A stretch of DNA of 64,000 nt, taken from NCBI RefSeq assembly GCF_036169555.1, contig NZ_CP108032.1:7378001-7442000 (forward strand), given 5' to 3'. The position numbers and the translations under genes are program-made. This DNA is from Streptomyces sp. NBC_00306 (GTDB taxonomy: Bacteria; Actinomycetota; Actinomycetes; Streptomycetales; Streptomycetaceae). Shown here piece by piece: positions 35,146 through 43,125 of this stretch. Under the pieces are notes generated by a model. The model was not told the origin of the DNA. It did not search any database and worked only from the letters and a program-made list of their open reading frames with translations. The stretch's first letter is position 1; each line of letters opens with the position of its first letter.

Positions 35146-35670
35146 TCAGCCGGGAGGCCGCGGAGGCGGTGGAGGCGGAGGCGGCGGAGGCGGTGGAGGC
35201 GGTGGAAGACGGTCGATGCCGGGCGCGGCCCCGGGCCACACCAGCAGCACCGGACACGGAGCGTGATCGACGACGAAACGCGTGGCGGGGCCGAGGCTGC
35301 GGGGACCCAGACGGTGCCGGTCGCCGTCCCGGGCGCAAACGAGCAGGTCGGCACCCTCGGCGGCGGTGACGACCTCACGCTCCACGCGGCCGTGCGCGAA
35401 ACGGCGCTCGGCGGGTCTGCCGAGGCGTTCCGCGGCCCGGTCCAGGAGTTCGGCGGCGGCGGACGCAGAGAGGGCCGCCACCTGGTCCCCGGGGTCGCGT
35501 TCCGGGTGGCCGCGGCCGAGCAGACCCGCGAACGCTCCGTGAGCGGTCTCGGCCACGTCGTCGCCGGTGACGTACAGCAAGGTCACATCGGCCCGGGCGG
35601 GAACCTGCGCCCGTGCGGCATCCACGCACGCCCGCCACGTGCCCTCCGTGATCCAGATGATCACTGTCAC
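35146..35670 (-). CDS. universal-stress-like protein with polyproline tail
   Basis: A 174-aa UspA-fold protein: VTVIIWITEGTWRACVDAA at the N-terminus, and the C-terminal GPATRFVVDHAPCPVLLVWP of the ATP-binding loop, with a GS/GPATR-like segment. The last 18 or so residues are an almost pure polyproline run encoded by a GGC/GGA microsatellite, unlike other Usp proteins. GTG 35670 was chosen because the Usp fold begins there. Poly-Pro may be a slippage-prone extension rather than a functional domain. It may form part of the stress cluster with DUF5133 and DUF6381. Confidence 0.75.
   Translation of the reverse strand: MTVIIWITEGTWRACVDAARAQVPARADVTLLYVTGDDVAETAHGAFAGLLGRGHPERDPGDQVAALSASAAAELLDRAAERLGRPAERRFAHGRVEREVVTAAEGADLLVCARDGDRHRLGPRSLGPATRFVVDHAPCPVLLVWPGAAPGIDRLPPPPPPPPPPPPPPPRPPG
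35152..35207 (+). repeat. GGC/GGA trinucleotide microsatellite
   Basis: About 56 bp of irregular GGCGGA/GGTGGA triplets at the 3' end of the universal-stress gene. On the minus strand it encodes consecutive prolines. Such tracts are hotspots for slippage and assembly error. Confidence 0.85.
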
Positions 35671-35674
35671 GGAT

Positions 35675-36985
35675 TCAGCCCCCTCCGGTCGCCTGCAACA
35701 TCGCCCACAGGGCCATGGTGGCGGCGACAAGGGTCGGAGGCACAGTCCACAGGCCGAGGCGGGTGAAGTCGTCGAGGCCGGAATCGGTGTCGTGCTCCCG
35801 CAGGACCCGCCGCCACAGAAGGGTGGCGAGCGAGCCGACGTACGTGAGGTTCGGCCCGAGGTTCACGCCGATCAGCGCCGCCAGCACGGCTCCCGGACCG
35901 CTCGACGCGACGATCGGCAGCAGGGCGAGGATCGCGGGGAGGTTGTTGATGAGATTGGAGAGGACGGCCGCCAGGGCCGCGATCGCCAGCAGCGCGCCCA
36001 GGCTGTCTCCGTGCGGCAGCACCTGGCTGATGCCGCTCTCCAGCCCGTGGTCGACGACCGCCTTGACGACGACGCCCAGCGCGAGGACGAAGAGACAGAA
36101 CTGCGGGCTCGCCGCCCCCACCATGGCCCGTACGGATGTCTTCCGCCGGACCAGCGCACGGACGCCGAGGACGACGGCGCCGCCCAGCGCCGCCCACGCC
36201 GGCTCGGCGCCCAGGAGCGAGGCGACGACGAATCCGGCGAGCGTCAGACCCAGGACGACGAGGGTGAAGACCGGTACGGCGACCCGCCCGGCCTTCGGCT
36301 CGTCCGGTGCGCCGGCGGCCAGGTCGGCGGCGAAGAAGCGGCGGAAGACCACGTACTCGATCACGATGACGATCAGCCAGGCGGGCGCCATCAGGACCGC
36401 GAACCGGGTGAAGGTCAGGCCGCTGGCGGTGAAGGCCAGCAGATTGGTCAGGTTGGACACCGGCAGCAGCAGCGACGCCGAATTGGCGAGATGGGCCGTG
36501 GCGTACACATGCGGGCGCGGTCTGGCTCCGACGCGGGTGGCGGCGGCGAACACCACCGGGGTCAGCAGCACGACGGTCGCGTCGAGGCTCAGGACGGCCG
36601 TGATCAGCGCCGCCGCCGCGAACACGCCCCCCAGCAGCCGGTCGGCCCGCCCCCGGCAGGCGCGGGCGACGACATCGCCGGCCGCGGTGAAGAGCCCGTC
36701 GACCGCACAGAGCTGAGCCAGGACCAGAACCGCGGCGAGGAAGCCCACGACCGGAAGGAGGCTCTGCGTCTGCTCCCAGGCCTCGGCGGGGGAGACCGCG
36801 CCGAGGGCCACGAGGAGCGCGGCCGCGGGGACCGCGGCGACGGCTTCCGGCCATCCGCGGGGGCGCGCCACGGCGAAGGCCAGTACGGCGAGCAGCAGGG
36901 CGACGGAGAGGATCTCGGCGACGACGGAGTTCAGAGTTACCCCAGGGAGCGGGAGGCGCGCGGCGGCGGTGACACCGGTCAGCAT
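35675..36985 (-). CDS. SLC13/ArsB-type anion permease
   Basis: A 436-aa polytopic transporter with about 11 membrane helices. The N-terminal half carries LSLDATVVLLTPVVFAAATR (the ArsB/NhaD-like LxxDxTVVLLxPV motif); the C-terminal half has NLINNLPAILALLPIV and GVNLGPNLTYVGSLATLLW, the inverted repeat of the ion transporter superfamily. The likely role is uptake or efflux of an oxyanion or dicarboxylate; ArsB-type arsenite export is possible but not indicated. The ATG at 36985 is used, not the much longer upstream frame. It ends 4 bp before the universal-stress gene start. Confidence 0.85.
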   Translation of the reverse strand: MLTGVTAAARLPLPGVTLNSVVAEILSVALLLAVLAFAVARPRGWPEAVAAVPAAALLVALGAVSPAEAWEQTQSLLPVVGFLAAVLVLAQLCAVDGLFTAAGDVVARACRGRADRLLGGVFAAAALITAVLSLDATVVLLTPVVFAAATRVGARPRPHVYATAHLANSASLLLPVSNLTNLLAFTASGLTFTRFAVLMAPAWLIVIVIEYVVFRRFFAADLAAGAPDEPKAGRVAVPVFTLVVLGLTLAGFVVASLLGAEPAWAALGGAVVLGVRALVRRKTSVRAMVGAASPQFCLFVLALGVVVKAVVDHGLESGISQVLPHGDSLGALLAIAALAAVLSNLINNLPAILALLPIVASSGPGAVLAALIGVNLGPNLTYVGSLATLLWRRVLREHDTDSGLDDFTRLGLWTVPPTLVAATMALWAMLQATGGG

Positions 36986-37033
36986 CGTACGTGGGCAGCG
37001 GGTTCCCGCCGACCGCGCCCGGACGTGCATCCG

Positions 37034-37045
37034 GTACCCGGGTAC
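37034..37045. promoter_or_regulatory. GTACCCGGGTAC palindrome, possible MerR operator
   Basis: A perfect 12-bp palindrome in the intergenic region before the plus-strand gene at 37112. MerR regulators bind such palindromes between promoter elements. The adjacent merR is decayed, so the site may be a relic or serve a paralogue. Confidence 0.4.
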
Positions 37046-37111
37046 AGGTCTACCGTCGGGGAAGAGGGGCCGCACAAGGGGAGTGCGTACGTCACGGAAG
37101 AGGGAGCGGAC

Positions 37112-37438
37112 ATGACCATGTGGGTGCCGGAAGCCTGCACGCTGCCGACGACGGAGCAGCCACTGAGGCTCGCGGAGTTCGACGCCCTGTTCGCCCGCTC
37201 GTTGCACCGCGTCGAGCGGGTGGCGCCCAGGTCGGTGCGGCTGGTTCTCGACCCTGCGGCCGACGGACCGGCGCGCGAACTCGCCCGGCGGGAGAGCGCC
37301 TGCTGCTCGTTCTTCACCTTCGGTTTCACCGAGTCGGACGACGGCCGGACGGTGATGGAGGTGACGGCACCCGCCGCGTACGCCGACGTCGTGGACGCGC
37401 TCGCGGACCGGGCCGACGGAGCCCGGGAGGGGGCATGA
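37112..37438 (+). CDS. conserved hypothetical protein linked to MerR
   Basis: A 108-aa protein with ESACCSFFTFGF near residue 67, a Cys-Cys motif that might bind metal. The rest (FDALFARSLHRVERVAPRSVRLVL) is mixed alpha/beta. It is coupled by an ATGA overlap to the following merR remnant, a known pairing of small protein and MerR regulator in actinomycetes, so it may have been a metal- or thiol-responsive partner. The ATG at 37112 follows an AGGGAG site. Confidence 0.65.
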   Translation: MTMWVPEACTLPTTEQPLRLAEFDALFARSLHRVERVAPRSVRLVLDPAADGPARELARRESACCSFFTFGFTESDDGRTVMEVTAPAAYADVVDALADRADGAREGA

Positions 37439-37706
37439 CCACCGTGGCCCTGCGCAGCGGCCGGGTCGCGGAGGCGGCCGGTGGAGGCCGCGGGGCACCG
37501 GCACACGGGAGCCGGGTTGGGGCCGCGAGCGGGCACGGAGCAGGATCGAGGAGACCGACGAATAGGTCGCCGACCTCATGACGGTCCGCATGACGGTCCG
37601 CGCCTCACTCGTCTTCGCGTCGGCGGTGGGCTGCGAGGATCTGACGGGATGTGCGGCGAGCCCCGGATGCCCGCTGCCTTTCACGGACGTGGCAGAGCAG
37701 ACCTGA
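37435..37706 (+). pseudogene. MerR-family regulator, internally deleted and frameshifted
   Basis: The start MTTVALRSGRVAEAAG is the N-terminus of a MerR regulator. The sequence then jumps to the effector half: EAAGHRHTGAGLGPRA in a second frame, SRIEETDE in a third, and VADLMTVR...GCEDLTGCAASPGCPLPF (37566-37706) in yet another, ending EQT-stop. The HTH and dimerization start (about 60 codons of a roughly 135-aa protein) are missing and three frame changes occur. A 12-bp duplication ATGACGGTCCGC is present at 37579-37602. The gene is clearly dead. Confidence 0.85.
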
Positions 37707-37721
37707 CAGAGGGGGAGCGCG

Positions 37722-38216
37722 GTGGGGGCGAGTGCTGAGCACAGGGAGGACGGCAGTGGTGGGGGATGCCTCGCGTGCGATCTGATCTCCGGTACCGTCG
37801 CGCCCGCGGGCGGGACGGTCAGCCGGACCGGTCACTGGACCGTAGAACACTGCGTCGGACCGCTCGGACTCGGCACCCTCATCGTCAAGCCGCTCAGGCA
37901 TGTCGTGCATGTCGCGGACCTCACCGCCGACGAGTCCGCCGAACTCGGCCCGCTGCTGCGCCGGACCAGCGAGGCCGTCACCGCGGTGACGAGCCCCGAG
38001 CAGGTGTACGTATGCCTCTGGTCGCACGCCGGCCGCGTCCCCGGCCACATCCACTTCGTCGTCCAGCCCGCCCGCGCCGATGACATGGCCCGGCACGACG
38101 CGTACGGTCCCGCGCTCCAGGTCGCCATGTTCGGAGCCGGCCGTGTACCCCGCGAGGCGGACGTGGTGGACGTCTGCGACCGCCTGCGTGCGGCCCTGGC
38201 CGAACCGGCCCTGTGA
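37722..38216 (+). CDS. HIT family protein
   Basis: A 164-aa histidine-triad protein. CLACDLISG near residue 16 gives a Cys pair, and the active-site motif is GHIHFVVQP (His-x-His) near residue 110; HIT proteins are AMP-lysine or dinucleoside hydrolases. The central GTLIVKPLRHVVHVADLT is typical. GTG 37722 has a GGGGGAG site. It begins 15 bp after the merR remnant ends. A loose cytoplasmic nucleotide-salvage or adenylyl-hydrolysis role is likely. Confidence 0.85.
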   Translation: MGASAEHREDGSGGGCLACDLISGTVAPAGGTVSRTGHWTVEHCVGPLGLGTLIVKPLRHVVHVADLTADESAELGPLLRRTSEAVTAVTSPEQVYVCLWSHAGRVPGHIHFVVQPARADDMARHDAYGPALQVAMFGAGRVPREADVVDVCDRLRAALAEPAL

Positions 38217-38281
38217 CCTCTGCTGCCCGGCAGACGAAAAACCGCGGGCCCGGAGCCGCTTCGACTGCTAGCGTCCGCGGC

Positions 38282-38332
38282 ATGAAGCGCGCCGACCTGA
38301 CGACGACGCCGGAGAGTGTCCCGGCGCGCTGA
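38282..38332 (+). CDS. candidate threonine leader peptide
   Basis: A 16-codon frame MKRADLTTTPESVPAR, with three consecutive ACG threonine codons, lies between the HIT gene and the threonyl-tRNA synthetase gene. It ends 14 bp before a perfect terminator hairpin. A TAGCGT -10-like box at 38269-38274 puts a transcription start at about the ATG, so the peptide would be translated from a leaderless mRNA. Three adjacent codons for the amino acid of the downstream synthetase strongly suggest ribosome-mediated attenuation: stalling at uncharged tRNA-Thr would stop terminator formation. An anti-terminator was not demonstrated. Confidence 0.65.
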   Translation: MKRADLTTTPESVPAR

Positions 38333-38346
38333 CTGCTGACCCAAGT

Positions 38347-38378
38347 CGAAGCCCCGGGGCGAGTGCCCCGGGGCTTCG
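38347..38378 (+). terminator. attenuator-type hairpin, 14-bp perfect stem
   Basis: CGAAGCCCCGGGGC at 38347-38360 pairs exactly with GCCCCGGGGCTTCG at 38365-38378 around the loop GAGT. It lies between the Thr leader peptide and the synthetase start at 38418, so it can act as a conditional terminator. No T-run follows. It could also simply end HIT transcription. Confidence 0.75.
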
Positions 38379-38417
38379 CCGTGCGGCCACTCGCTCCCTT
38401 CCCGCGAGGAGACCGCC

Positions 38418-39644
38418 ATGCACGACCACCGAAGGCTCGGACGTGAACTGGACCTGTTCGACACCGACCCGCTGATCGGCGCCGGTCTGCCGTACTGGCT
38501 GCCCGACGGAGCGGTCGTACGGCATGCGCTGGAGGAGTACATCCGCGGCGCGGAACAGCGGGCCGGCTACCGGCATGTGTACTCACCGGTGCTCGGAAAG
38601 CGAGAGCTGTACGAGATCTCCGGCCACTGGTCCCACTACAGCGAGGACATGTTCCCGCCCATGGACATCGGCGGGGAGCAGGTGGTGCTGCGTCCGAGCC
38701 TGTGTCCCCATCACGCGCTCATGTACCGCTCCCGACCGCACAGTTACCGCGAACTGCCCCTCAGAATGGCGGAGCTCGGAGGCATGTACCGCTCCGAACT
38801 CTCGGGCGTGCTCGGCGGGCTGACCCGTGTCCGGGCCATCCATCTCAACGACGCCCATGTCTTCTGCACCGCCGATCAGGTGGCCGAGGAGGCGCGGGCC
38901 GCCCTGGAGCTGATCCGTGAGGCGTACGACGTCCTCGGCATCCGGCCCGTCCGCCACCGGCTGTCCCTGCCCGGAGCGGGCGGGAAGTACGTGGCGGACC
39001 CGGGGATGTGGCAGCGGGCGGCCCTGCTGCTGCGGGAGGTGCTCGACGCGTCGGGCGTGCCGTACGAAGCCGTCGAGGGCGAGGCGGCGTTCTACGGTCC
39101 CAAGATCGACGTCCAGGTCGCGGACGACGCGGGCCGGGAGGCGACCCTGTCGACCGTGCAGATCGACTTCCATCAGCCCGGGCAGTTCGATCTGCACTAC
39201 ATCGGAGCCGACGGCGCGAAACACCGCCCGGTCATGGTCCACCGCAGCATCATCGGCAGCGTGGAGCGGGCCGTCGCGCACCTCATCGAGCTGTACGGCG
39301 GTGCCTTCCCGGCCTGGCTGGCACCCACCCAGCTGGTCGTCCTGCCGGTGACCGACGCACAGGTGCCGCGCTCCGCAGAGGTGGTGCGGCGGGCCGTCGA
39401 ACAGGGGCTGCGGGCCGAGCTTTCGGGGCCGGAGCACGGCAGTCTGGGTGCGCGGATCAGGGCCGCCCGGCTCGTCCCGCACCAGGCGGTGATCGGCTCC
39501 GAGGAGGCCGCCGACGACCTGGTCGCCCTGCGCCTGCGGGACGGACGCCGGCTGAAGGCGCTGTCCGCGGACGAGGCCCTGGCCCGGATCGGTGCGCTCG
39601 TCGAGGTGCGCAGCCGCGAACTGTGGGACACCCCCGGCGAGTAG
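38418..39644 (+). CDS. thrS2: short threonyl-tRNA synthetase (second ThrRS type)
   Basis: A 408-aa class II synthetase made of catalytic core plus anticodon domain only. The TGS and editing domains of a full ThrRS (about 640 aa) are absent. Zinc ligands are Cys96 (LRPSLCPHH), the His of LNDAHVFC and the His of MVHRSIIGSVER. Motif 2 is YRSELSGVLGGLTRVRAIHLNDAH. Such short ThrRS copies exist beside the housekeeping enzyme in many Streptomyces and may give resistance to ThrRS inhibitors such as borrelidin. Upstream lie a Thr-rich leader peptide and terminator. The start ATG has a GAGGAG site. Confidence 0.85.
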   Translation: MHDHRRLGRELDLFDTDPLIGAGLPYWLPDGAVVRHALEEYIRGAEQRAGYRHVYSPVLGKRELYEISGHWSHYSEDMFPPMDIGGEQVVLRPSLCPHHALMYRSRPHSYRELPLRMAELGGMYRSELSGVLGGLTRVRAIHLNDAHVFCTADQVAEEARAALELIREAYDVLGIRPVRHRLSLPGAGGKYVADPGMWQRAALLLREVLDASGVPYEAVEGEAAFYGPKIDVQVADDAGREATLSTVQIDFHQPGQFDLHYIGADGAKHRPVMVHRSIIGSVERAVAHLIELYGGAFPAWLAPTQLVVLPVTDAQVPRSAEVVRRAVEQGLRAELSGPEHGSLGARIRAARLVPHQAVIGSEEAADDLVALRLRDGRRLKALSADEALARIGALVEVRSRELWDTPGE

Positions 39645-39771
39645 TCGACTCCCCGCTTTTGCCGAATCGGCAACAACCTTCGTACCGCTGCTCCCTGCCC
39701 CCGCATGATCGTGGGCAGCGGCGGCGGTGCGCCGGCCGCCGAACAGACGCAGACGTTCCCGGGGAGGAACC

Positions 39772-40779
39772 ATGTCGCAGCCCACCGAGACACCCGCGCA
39801 GCCGACCGATGAGGCCGTACACCGCCTGGTGGATGTTCCGGGGGGCCGTATCCACCTGGTGGAACAGGGCAGCGGCCCGCTCGTCCTCCTGGTCCACGGG
39901 TTCCCCGAGTCGTGGTACTCCTGGCGCCACCAGCTTCCCGCCCTGGCCGCCGCGGGATACCGCGCCGTCGCGATCGACGTCCGCGGCTACGGACGTTCCT
40001 CGAAGCCCCGCGACGTGGACGCGTACCGGATGCTCGCCCATGTGGCCGACAACGTCGGCGTCGTACGCGCCCTCGGTGAGGAGACCGCGACGGTCGTGGG
40101 CCACGACTGGGGCTCACCCATCGCCTCCAGCTCGGCGCTGCTCCGCCCCGACGTCTTCACCGCCGCCGCCCTGCTCGGCGTGCCCTACGCACCGCGGGGC
40201 GGCGGGCGGCCGACGGAGCTCTTCGCACAGTTCGGCGGGGCGGCCGAGTTCTCCATGAGCTACTTCCAGGCGCCGGGCCGCGCCGAGTCGGAGATCGAGC
40301 CCGATGTACGGGGCTGGCTCGCCGGCTACTACGCCGCGCTCTCCGGCGACACCGCACCGTCGGACGGCGACGGCAGCCTGTTCTTCGTCCCGCCGGGGGC
40401 GCGGATGCGCGACCGCTTCCCGGGCGATGTCCGGCCGGCCTGGCTCACCGAGGCCGATCTCGACGTCTACGCCGGGGAGTTCGAGCGGTCCGGGCTGACC
40501 GGAGCGCTCAACCGGTACCGCAACATCGACCGCGACTGGGAGGACCTGGCAGCCTGGGACGGCGCGCCGCTCACCCAGCCCTCGCTGTTCATCGGCGGCG
40601 AACGCGACGCGTCCATCGTCTGGCTGGCGGACGCCATCAAGGCCTTCCCGGCGACACTGCCGGGCCTCGTCTCGTCGCACATCATCGAAGGCTGCGGCCA
40701 CTGGGTCCAGCAGGAACGGGCGGACGAGGTCAACCGCCTGCTGGTCGACTGGCTGACCACGGTGCACCGGAACGCCTGA
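39772..40779 (+). CDS. epoxide-hydrolase-like alpha/beta hydrolase
   Basis: A 335-aa alpha/beta hydrolase. The oxyanion-hole motif is VHGFPESWYSWRHQL near residue 41, the Asp nucleophile is in VVGHDWGSPIA (GHDWG) near residue 106, a lid Tyr follows, and the catalytic His is in EGCGHWVQQERADEVN near residue 309. The Asp nucleophile marks the epoxide hydrolase/haloalkane dehalogenase branch; HGFPESW makes soluble epoxide hydrolase the better call. The ATG at 39772 follows a GGAGG site. Cytoplasmic; substrate unknown. Confidence 0.85.
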   Translation: MSQPTETPAQPTDEAVHRLVDVPGGRIHLVEQGSGPLVLLVHGFPESWYSWRHQLPALAAAGYRAVAIDVRGYGRSSKPRDVDAYRMLAHVADNVGVVRALGEETATVVGHDWGSPIASSSALLRPDVFTAAALLGVPYAPRGGGRPTELFAQFGGAAEFSMSYFQAPGRAESEIEPDVRGWLAGYYAALSGDTAPSDGDGSLFFVPPGARMRDRFPGDVRPAWLTEADLDVYAGEFERSGLTGALNRYRNIDRDWEDLAAWDGAPLTQPSLFIGGERDASIVWLADAIKAFPATLPGLVSSHIIEGCGHWVQQERADEVNRLLVDWLTTVHRNA

Positions 40780-40799
40780 CGCGGACCGTCCGCCGGTCG

Positions 40800-41420
40800 T
40801 CAGGACCGGTTGCTCTCCCACCGGTCGGCGTCCGGGTCGGCCGCGATCTGCCCGAGCGTGCGGCCGCTGCGGGCGGAGCGGGCCCGTTTGGGGTCGGGTG
40901 CGTCCTGGTCGGAGGCATGGGTGTCGTTCCGCTTCACCAGCATCCATGCCTCACGGTCGTCGTCGCCGTCTCCGCCGCGGAACCGCGTGAGCGCGTAACC
41001 GCCGTGCAGCTTGCGGCCGTCGAGCCAGAACGAGGCATGGCCCTTCTCCAGGGCCTTCTCGAACTCCTCGGGGCTGCCCTTCGGCCGGTAGGTGCCCTCG
41101 TCCCAGATGATCACCGTGCCGCCGCCGTACTGCCCCTCGGGGATGATGCCCTCGAAGTCCCGGTAGTCCAGCGGATGGTCCTCGGTCGGCATCGCGAGGC
41201 GCTTGTCGTGCGGATCGTGCGAGGGCCCCTTGGGGATCGCCCAGGACTTCAGAACGCCGTCGACCTCCAGCCGGAAGTCGAAATGGACGCTGCGGGCGTC
41301 GTGCAACTGGACGACGAACCGGGGGGCCGATCCGGACGCCGGGGCACCGCCCTGCGGCTCTCGCGTCTTGTCGAAGTCGCGCTTCCTGCGGTACTCGGAC
41401 AGGTCGTCCTTCCCGGCCAT
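40800..41420 (-). CDS. LigD-type 3'-phosphoesterase domain protein
   Basis: A 206-aa stand-alone DNA ligase D phosphoesterase domain. VVQLHDARSVHFDFRLEVDGVLKSWAIPKGPS and EGIIPEGQYGGGTVIIWDEG (His, Asp, Arg and Glu ligands) are the hallmarks. It trims 3'-phosphate or ribonucleotide ends in non-homologous end joining. In many bacteria this is fused to ligase and polymerase; here the ligase is a separate gene 80 bp upstream (41501-42514) and no polymerase domain is nearby. A Ku gene is not in the window. Confidence 0.88.
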   Translation of the reverse strand: MAGKDDLSEYRRKRDFDKTREPQGGAPASGSAPRFVVQLHDARSVHFDFRLEVDGVLKSWAIPKGPSHDPHDKRLAMPTEDHPLDYRDFEGIIPEGQYGGGTVIIWDEGTYRPKGSPEEFEKALEKGHASFWLDGRKLHGGYALTRFRGGDGDDDREAWMLVKRNDTHASDQDAPDPKRARSARSGRTLGQIAADPDADRWESNRS

Positions 41421-41433
41421 GGTGAGCCGCCTT

Positions 41434-41487
41434 TCCTGTGGGGGCTTTCCCGTGCGGGCCTTCCCGTGCGGGCTTTCCCGTGCGGGG
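41434..41487 (+). repeat. tandem CTTTCCCGTGCGGG-type repeats
   Basis: About three to four copies of a 14- to 16-bp unit (TTTCCCGTGCGGG with small changes) lie between the phosphoesterase and ligase genes, upstream of the phosphoesterase start. No function is evident; they may affect transcript spacing. Confidence 0.65.
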
Positions 41488-41500
41488 TGTGCCGGGCGGG

Positions 41501-42514
41501 TCAGCCCGCCGCCGGTTCCTCCCTGACCACGTCGGCCGGTTCCTTGTCGTCGCGCAGCCCGAGGAACCGGGGGTGGCGCAGCATGCCGTCACGCGTCCAC
41601 TCCGTGAACCCGACCTGTGCGACGAGCCGAGGCTCCACCCAGTGCACGCCTCGCTCGCGGACCACTCCGGCGAAGGGGGACTGCCGCTGCCCCAGGCCGT
41701 CCAGCGCTCCGCGCAGCCGGCGGAGTGCGGCCTGGTCGTAGCCGGTGCCCACCTTTCCCGCGTACCTCAGTTCCCCGTCCGCGTAGTAGCCGATCAGCAG
41801 TGCGCCGAAGCCGACCCGGCTGCCCGCCGGTTCGGTGAATCCGCCGATGACGAACTCCTGCGCCTGGGCGCACTTGAGCTTCAGCCAGTCGGGTGAACGC
41901 CGGGGCAGGTAGGACCCCTCGGCCCGCTTGGCGATGAGGCCTTCCCAGCCCCGGGCGCACGCCTCGTCCAGCTCGCGCTGCCCGCCCTGATTGCGGTGCG
42001 GTGTGAAGCGCACGGGAGGAGCGAAGTCCAGCGCGCGCCGCAGCAGTGACTTGCGTGTCCGCAGCGGCAGACGCCGGAGATCCTTCCCGTCGAGCGTGAG
42101 CAGATCGAAGAGGTAGTACGTCACCGCGACCCCGCTCGCGCGCGCCTTCCGCGGGTCGGTCAACTGCATGCGCTGCTGGAGCCGGCTGAAGTCGGTGCGG
42201 CCGTGGGAGTACGCCACGATCTCGCCGTCCACCGTGAAGTCCTCGCACGACTGCGCCGCCAGCGCCTCCACCAGCTCGGGATAGCTGTTGTTCATGGCGC
42301 GGCCCGTGCGCGACAGCAGCCGCGTCCCCTCGGGGGCGCGGACGGTCAGCGCCCGGATGCCGTCGAGTTTGCGCTCGAAGACCCAGGTGTCGTCGAAGAC
42401 GCGGCGGTCGCTGAGCACCGCCAGCATCGGGTGCGTCGCGAGGTCGTCCCCGGAGGGGGCGGCGCTCAGCAGGCGCCGCTGCGCGGCGGGAAGCGCGTCG
42501 AGGAGGCCGCTCAT
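41501..42514 (-). CDS. ATP-dependent DNA ligase (LigC/LigD ligase type)
   Basis: A 337-aa ATP-dependent ligase. The nucleotidyl-transfer lysine is in FERKLDGIRAL near residue 49 (KxDG), and motif III is FTVDGEIVAY. Motif IV is GWEGLIAKRAEGSYLPRRSP, motif V is WLKLKCAQ, and an OB-fold follows. It joins breaks with 3'-ends prepared by the neighbouring phosphoesterase. Its length suits the LigD C-terminal ligase alone. Both genes are on the minus strand and 80 bp apart, so co-transcription is likely. Confidence 0.9.
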   Translation of the reverse strand: MSGLLDALPAAQRRLLSAAPSGDDLATHPMLAVLSDRRVFDDTWVFERKLDGIRALTVRAPEGTRLLSRTGRAMNNSYPELVEALAAQSCEDFTVDGEIVAYSHGRTDFSRLQQRMQLTDPRKARASGVAVTYYLFDLLTLDGKDLRRLPLRTRKSLLRRALDFAPPVRFTPHRNQGGQRELDEACARGWEGLIAKRAEGSYLPRRSPDWLKLKCAQAQEFVIGGFTEPAGSRVGFGALLIGYYADGELRYAGKVGTGYDQAALRRLRGALDGLGQRQSPFAGVVRERGVHWVEPRLVAQVGFTEWTRDGMLRHPRFLGLRDDKEPADVVREEPAAG

Positions 42515-42557
42515 GGGAAGCGTGCCGAGTCGGGGCCGCGCGTCACGGCCCGCGGAC

Positions 42558-42884
42558 TCAGCGGCCGACGGCCCTGGCCAGCTGGGCCTTCGTCATCGAG
42601 GACCGTCCCTCGACGCCCTTCTTCTTCGCCTCGGCGTACAGCTGGTCCTTCGTCGGCCCCTGCGCACCGCTGTGCGAACGCTCGCCGCCACGCTGAGAGG
42701 CGGACTTCGGGTCCTGGGTGGACGTCCTGCTCGCCGTCTTCGCCTCGCCGGAACGCGCGCGCTCCTTGTTCACGGTGCGCGAGGCGATCTCCTTGGCACG
42801 GCCGGTGGAGGCGCCGCGTTCCTCGGCACTCTCCTTGATGTGTTCGTACTGACGCTCGCGCTTGGGGCTGGAACCTCGCGGCAT
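42558..42884 (-). CDS. Lys-rich KGG/Rho-N-like protein (plasmid-stabilization type)
   Basis: A 108-aa charged protein. The middle has TGRAKEIASRTVNKERARSGE, and the C-terminus has KDQLYAEAKKKGVEGRSSMTKAQLARAVGR, a Rho N-terminal/SAP-like helical motif that can bind nucleic acid. Similar genes are often named plasmid stabilization protein; a direct role in plasmid maintenance is not shown. It lies 43 bp upstream of the DNA ligase gene on the same strand, so it could be in the same DNA-repair operon. The ATG at 42884 is clear. Confidence 0.75.
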   Translation of the reverse strand: MPRGSSPKRERQYEHIKESAEERGASTGRAKEIASRTVNKERARSGEAKTASRTSTQDPKSASQRGGERSHSGAQGPTKDQLYAEAKKKGVEGRSSMTKAQLARAVGR

Positions 42885-43125
42885 GGCCGTCTCCTCGTAC
42901 TCCTTGTGCGTCCGATTCCCGTGGTGCGCCGGTCCGCGCGGCCGAAGGCCACGCTCCGGTATGGGCCGTCGGTACCCGGATCTCGGCCGGGAACACACCC
43001 ACTTTCCACCGATTGGTCTCTTCGTGCACCGCGAGCGTGGTGTCCGTCCTGGCGGGTACCCGAGCGGCGGAACCGGCGGCCGCGGGCACGCGGTCGTCCG
43101 TCGGAGGTCGGAGGAGGACAGTGCG

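Noticed and set aside
35715..36716. Plus-strand frames opposite the SLC13 permease
   Set aside because: They are shadows of the membrane-protein gene, Ser/Arg-rich with no domain.
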